Source: an uncultured bacterium (GTDB lineage Bacteria > Cyanobacteriota > Vampirovibrionia > Gastranaerophilales > Gastranaerophilaceae). From it: DNA of 9,198 bases. Under the pieces are notes generated by a model. The model had not been told where the DNA came from, did no database searches, and saw only the letters and a list, made by a program, of their open reading frames with translations. How positions within the stretch are numbered: the stretch's first letter is position 1; each line of letters starts with the position of its first letter. The position numbers and the translations under genes were made by a program. The DNA lies in assembly GCA_947365485.1 (NCBI GenBank), contig CANAXK010000053.1, positions 1 to 9,198 on the forward strand, given 5' to 3'. Of this stretch, positions 6,944-9,198 are shown piece by piece.

Positions 6944-8238
6944 TAGAGGAGCTCCTTATATTTTGATGCTAGATATGCTTTCATGTCAGAAGTTGCATTA
7001 TTATCAACAAGATTCCGGATTCTGGTTTTTACATTATCTTTAAAAAACGGAGATTGCAATTGTGCCAAAAGTTTATCCATTGCAGCCCTTGAAGAGAGCC
7101 TAATTGCTTCCTCCACATCCTGAAATCTGAGGTTTATATTGTCTACTAATTTCTTAAAAGCTTTATCCTGAATATTTGAATAAGCATAGTCAAGTTCCGG
7201 ATAATAATTCAAAGTTGTTTGGGAAATCAGGTTTAAAAGCTCTTTATCCTCTGCATTTATTACTTTTTCCAATATTGAAATATCATTTTTATCTTTTTGG
7301 TTATAGTCAATATTTTTGCGTCGGGCTAAAAATTGTATTATAGATTTCTTTTCCTCAGGCTCTGCCTGTGCCATTATATAATCTATTACTCTGGATGTGA
7401 ATGTTTCGCTCTTGTTTATAGAATCATCAGAAATGTTGTCATTATTTAACTTGGAAACAATCTCATGGTGATTCATAGGTGTGCTATCAAGTTCTTTTTT
7501 CTGATTAGAAACAATTTCATCAAGCATTTCGTCAACCCTTTGTTTTAGAGCATTCCTTGATGATTCATAATAGCCGTGGGCTACAGAATCTAAAGCCTTT
7601 TTAATTTTGTTCAATAACCTAATATCATCTTTTATTAAGTTAAAAAAGTTGGAAATAAATTCATTTCTTTCATAGAATAGAAGAGTTTCTATTTGCAATC
7701 TGTTGTAATAATCATCATCTTGAAACCTTGTCATATAATCGGTATAGCTTTCTAGGTCATGTTGAAATATTCTATGCAGGATAGAATAAATTTTTCCATC
7801 AGAAAAATTTCTTTCAAATTGATACTCTTTTATACAATCTGAAAGTTTTCTTGGACTTTTTGAGAATAAATCTTCATACTTTCTTACTAAATCACAAGAA
7901 ATCCGTGGCACTTTGCTAATAATAGAATCAATCTCTTTTTCAGCAGGCTTTTCGTTTACTTGTTCGTTTGCGCTAACTTCCGGTATTTCATCCACTTCTT
8001 CAAAGGAATCAAAATAATCAACTTTCTGCTCTTCTTCATTGTGCATTACCGGAGGGGTTTCGACCGTTTTTTTAATTTCTTCTCTGACTTCCGGTTTAGT
8101 TTCTTTTGCTGCCGGAATCACAGGTACGGGTTTTGCAACAACAGGATTGGACATAAATATTTTAGCCGCGGTTTCTCTGGCATCTGCCGGTAATTTTTTG
8201 TAAGGTATTGCCCCTCTTGAGCGAAGGAGGGTGCGCAT
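6943..8238 (-). CDS. Hypothetical protein, 431-codon intact part of an amber-interrupted ankyrin-like gene
   Basis: This is the longest uninterrupted frame, from ATG at 8238 to TAA at 6943-6945. No ribosome binding site precedes the ATG, and the frame continues upstream to an amber codon and then to a well-formed start at 8538, so 8238 is probably not the ancestral start. The first ten residues (MRTLLRSRGA) look like the end of an ankyrin repeat. Residues about 30-105 are a Pro/Glu/Lys/Val-rich, probably disordered linker. Residues about 118-306 form the domain shared with the 434-aa neighbour. After it, 308-375 may hold degenerate ankyrin-like units (DISILEKVINAEDKELLNLI), followed by a helical C-terminus. 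No membrane segment or signal peptide. Function unknown. Confidence 0.7.
   Translation of the reverse strand: MRTLLRSRGAIPYKKLPADARETAAKIFMSNPVVAKPVPVIPAAKETKPEVREEIKKTVETPPVMHNEEEQKVDYFDSFEEVDEIPEVSANEQVNEKPAEKEIDSIISKVPRISCDLVRKYEDLFSKSPRKLSDCIKEYQFERNFSDGKIYSILHRIFQHDLESYTDYMTRFQDDDYYNRLQIETLLFYERNEFISNFFNLIKDDIRLLNKIKKALDSVAHGYYESSRNALKQRVDEMLDEIVSNQKKELDSTPMNHHEIVSKLNNDNISDDSINKSETFTSRVIDYIMAQAEPEEKKSIIQFLARRKNIDYNQKDKNDISILEKVINAEDKELLNLISQTTLNYYPELDYAYSNIQDKAFKKLVDNINLRFQDVEEAIRLSSRAAMDKLLAQLQSPFFKDNVKTRIRNLVDNNATSDMKAYLASKYKELL
6952..6957 (-). promoter_or_regulatory. Ribosome binding site AAGGAG inside the upstream gene
   Basis: It lies eight bases before the ATG at 6943 and within the last codons of the preceding gene. 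It is part of a 10-bp palindrome (AGGAGCTCCT, 6947-6956), which could partly hide the site unless ribosomes arrive from upstream, in keeping with translational coupling. Confidence 0.6.
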
Positions 8239-8364
8239 ATTATCAGATTGTGCGCAATCCAGAGGAGTTTTGTTGTTGGACGGATAGTTTATGAAATCTT
8301 TAATTTTGTCTTTTTTAGCCGTTAAATAATTAACCGCACTAAAATAGTCGTTTTTTACGATGTA

Positions 8365-8538
8365 CTAAAACAAGGTCTCTCCATCATCGTTTACGCCATT
8401 GGGCTCAAATTTGTTGCTCCTGATTGCGGCCAGAATTTCTTTTTCGCTTATATAAGATTTGGAAGTGTTTTCAGGGTTGGTGTAATTTTGGGATTTAAAA
8501 CCGACCTGAATACAGGATAGTTTGTTATTTACATTCAT
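8365..8538 (-). CDS. 57-codon 5' fragment ending at the amber codon
   Basis: ATG at 8538 is preceded by AAAGGA at 8549-8554 with a ten-base spacer, a good ribosome binding site. The fragment MNVNNKLSCIQVGFKSQ carries the [S/T/G]-F-[K/R] tail motif (GFKS, 13-16). It continues through an acidic helix (SEKEILAAIRSNKF) into the start of an ankyrin-like repeat (GVNDDGETLF) before TAG. On its own it would be a 57-residue peptide cut off in mid-repeat, so it is best read as the 5' end of the gene that continues to 6943. The upstream 8557-8589 element probably drives it. Confidence 0.6.
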   Translation of the reverse strand: MNVNNKLSCIQVGFKSQNYTNPENTSKSYISEKEILAAIRSNKFEPNGVNDDGETLF

Positions 8539-8556
8539 CAATAAGAATTCCTTTAT

Positions 8557-8589
8557 CTGTTATAAAACGCGTGAAAAAAATTTTTGCTA
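8557..8589 (-). promoter_or_regulatory. Shared 33-bp element, copy A (ankyrin-like gene promoter)
   Basis: On the minus strand: TAGC, an A-run into a T-run, CACGCG, TTTTATAACAG. The -10-like hexamer is TATAAC. The element ends 18 bases before the ATG at 8538, leaving room for the AAAGGA ribosome binding site. It matches copies at 4302-4334 (27 of 33) and 2263-2295 (26 of 33) without gaps. Of the three this has the most promoter-like geometry. Confidence 0.45.
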
Positions 8590-8614
8590 TTTATAACCAG
8601 GAATGCTCATAATA

Positions 8615-8643
8615 AAAGTCCGCTGTTAAAAACAGCGGACTTT
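8615..8643 (-). terminator. Intrinsic terminator after tRNA-Ser
   Basis: Perfect 13-bp arms (8615-8627 and 8631-8643, core GTCCGCTGTT/AACAGCGGAC) flank a three-base loop. On the minus strand the stem is followed by a short T-rich tract. It starts seven bases after the tRNA end, so it should end tRNA transcription and insulate the ankyrin-like gene. The symmetry allows some action on the plus strand too. Confidence 0.85.
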
Positions 8644-8650
8644 ATTAATT

Positions 8651-8740
8651 CGGAGACGGTGGGATTCGAACCCACGATACAGGTTGCCCCATATAACACC
8701 TTAGCAGGGTGCCGCCTTCAGCCTACTCGGCCACGTCTCC
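8651..8740 (-). tRNA. tRNA-Ser (anticodon GCU)
   Basis: Acceptor arms GGAGACG (at 8740) and CGTCTCC pair perfectly, followed by discriminator G at 8651; no CCA is encoded. The D stem is GCC/GGC. The anticodon stem GCACC/GGTGT holds the loop CTGCTAA, with anticodon GCT at 8703-8705, which reads AGC and AGU serine codons. A long variable arm, typical of class II tRNAs such as serine, follows, then the T stem and loop GTGGG-TTCGAAT-CCCAC. Transcription starts from the promoter at 8755-8782 and ends at the hairpin at 8615-8643. It is not an amber suppressor, so it does not explain the amber in the next gene. Confidence 0.97.
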
Positions 8741-8754
8741 ACGGCAACAAATTT

Positions 8755-8782
8755 ATCATATCATAAATATTTTATTTTTCAA
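8755..8782 (-). promoter_or_regulatory. Sigma-70-type promoter of tRNA-Ser
   Basis: On the minus strand TTGAAA (8777-8782), a 16-base spacer and TATGAT (8755-8760) form a good housekeeping promoter. The start point would be near 8748, giving a leader of about eight bases before the mature tRNA end at 8740. The -35 box falls within the arms of an AT-only inverted repeat (8769-8790, ATTTTATTTT with AAAATAAAAT). Confidence 0.65.
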
Positions 8783-8787
8783 AATAA

Positions 8788-8814
8788 AATCCTGATTTAA
8801 TATAAATCAGGATT
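8788..8814 (-). terminator. Intrinsic terminator after the small basic protein gene
   Basis: Perfect 12-bp arms AATCCTGATTTA (8788-8799) and TAAATCAGGATT (8803-8814) flank a three-base loop. On the minus strand the stem is followed by TTTATTTTG. It lies 46 bases past the stop of the 8861-9070 gene and just upstream of the tRNA promoter, separating the two units. Confidence 0.75.
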
Positions 8815-8860
8815 ACTTTTTATACTCTCAACCATCTTATCCAAGACAGCCTTTTTCGTT

Positions 8861-9070
8861 TTACTTCACAGCTTGCAGCTTAACCTGAATCCCTGATTCA
8901 GCGTTAATCGCAACTGCGTTTGATACTGCCATTGCCCTGCGTTTTTTGGCTCCTCTTAATATAAATTCAACTCCGCTAAATGTGTTGTTTGTTGGGGTTG
9001 CGATCTTCTTTAACATATCCTTTTTGTCCTTTCCGATAAATGTATATTCTTGAGTCTTCGTAATATACAT
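8861..9070 (-). CDS. Small basic hypothetical protein (69 aa, or 51 aa from the inner start)
   Basis: An open frame runs from ATG at 9070 to TAA at 8861-8863. The ATG at 9070 has no ribosome binding site. An inner ATG at 9016 is preceded by AAAGGA (9027-9032) with a ten-base spacer and is the better start, giving 51 residues beginning MLKKIATPTNN. The protein is Lys/Arg-rich in the middle (RGAKKRRAMAV) and ends INAESGIQVKLQAVK. It contains NTFSGVEF, loosely like the F-motif tails of other proteins here. No family recognised. It lies 53 bases after the end of the probable rsmI and is followed by a clear terminator, which supports it as the real last gene of that transcript. Confidence 0.5.
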   Translation of the reverse strand: MYITKTQEYTFIGKDKKDMLKKIATPTNNTFSGVEFILRGAKKRRAMAVSNAVAINAESGIQVKLQAVK

Positions 9071-9123
9071 ATCGGCATTTTTTTCAAAAACTTTAGGATT
9101 TTAGACTAAACTTTTACAATTGT

Positions 9124-9198
9124 TTACAATTCGAGCGCTCTTTTGTAAACCTCGTTCTTATTCAAACCAAATAAAACCGCAAGAATCACGGCAATCTC
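9124..9198 (-). CDS. rsmI: C-terminal end of a probable RsmI (16S rRNA 2'-O-methyltransferase)
   Basis: An open frame enters from the right edge and ends in TAA at 9124-9126, giving 24 residues: EIAVILAVLFGLNK then NEVYKRALEL. This closely resembles the usual C-terminus of RsmI, where a short helix and a K-[KN]-x-[VL]-Y-[KR]-x-AL ending follow the methyltransferase domain (E. coli ends KKNALYKYALEQ, from memory). RsmI methylates the ribose of C1402 in 16S rRNA. The catalytic part lies outside the window, so the call rests on the tail alone. Another protein with a similar helix-turn end is possible. Confidence 0.5.
   Translation of the reverse strand, partial: EIAVILAVLFGLNKNEVYKRALEL

Larger units (their letters stand above)
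6943..8538 (-). pseudogene. Full 531-codon ankyrin-like gene with one in-frame amber (codon 58)
   Basis: From ATG at 8538 the same frame runs 531 codons to the TAA at 6943-6945, broken only by TAG at 8365-8367. The sequence continues across the break without a shift: NDDGETLF before it and YIVKNDYFSAVNYL after it, then NKTPLDCAQSDN and LLRSRGA. Together these make about two ankyrin-like repeats (the D-G-T-L and TPLDCA patterns, then LL-x3-GA), so one gene is the simplest reading. A single CAG-to-TAG change would account for the break. No GTG, TTG or ATG start occurs between the amber and 8238. It could be a recent pseudogene, a sequencing or strain variant, or a readthrough site. The coupled 434-aa gene downstream should suffer polarity if the amber is real and not suppressed. 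Confidence 0.65.

Noticed and set aside
8365..8367. Amber codon as pyrrolysine or a genome-wide reassignment of TAG
   Set aside because: TAG also ends the 498-aa gene (764-766), and reading through it adds only 26 residues over clearly non-coding repeats before TAA. No Pyl genes or suppressor tRNA are seen; the only tRNA here has anticodon GCU.
8584..8766. Plus-strand ORF of 60 codons
   Set aside because: It lies over the terminator and the antisense of tRNA-Ser; the peptide (VGFEPTIQVAP and similar) is the familiar artefact of translating a tRNA gene backwards.
9118..9131. AATTGT-TT-ACAATT dyad as a terminator of rsmI
   Set aside because: The stem is only six AT-rich pairs with a two-base loop, overlaps the stop codon and lacks a T-tract.

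Overview
The window looks like a low-GC bacterial chromosome, most likely a gut Gastranaerophilales (Vampirovibrionia, the non-photosynthetic sister group of Cyanobacteria). This rests on recalled family style rather than a search. The signs are the N-terminus starting MGMAASQARYL in the first gene, and short N-terminal tails carrying a [S/T/G]-F-[K/R] motif in several unrelated proteins. No phage, IS or CRISPR signature is visible.

Layout. 1-592 (minus) is the 5' part of a hypothetical coiled-coil protein. Its upstream region (594-763) holds a TATAAT box, a 16-bp perfect palindrome at the -35 position and two 15-bp direct repeats exactly 32 bp apart. 764-2260 (minus) is an unrecognised 498-aa protein. 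It is divergent from a GH77 4-alpha-glucanotransferase (malQ-like, 2376-4289, plus), which is followed by a radical SAM protein (4336-5529, plus). Converging on these is a minus-strand block. In transcription order it is the end of a probable rsmI (9198-9124), a small basic protein (9070-8861), a terminator, tRNA-Ser(GCU) (8740-8651), a terminator, and a two-gene unit (8538-5639) of large hypothetical proteins that share a homologous domain.

The most notable observations are these. (1) The first gene of the two-gene unit is really a 531-codon reading frame starting at 8538, with its own ribosome binding site, ankyrin-like repeats and a single in-frame amber codon at codon 58. The intact 431-codon ORF (8238-6943) is only its downstream part. 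(2) The second gene overlaps it by one base (TAATG), so it should be translationally coupled and affected by the amber. (3) A 33-bp element, about 80% identical and gap-free between copies, lies upstream of three genes: the 498-aa gene, the radical SAM gene and the interrupted ankyrin gene. It ends in a -10-like hexamer, and two of the copies sit almost on the start codon, hinting at leaderless transcripts.

Functionally, only alpha-glucan metabolism (GH77), an unassigned radical SAM reaction, rRNA methylation (the rsmI end) and tRNA-Ser can be named. The remaining proteins are unassigned.
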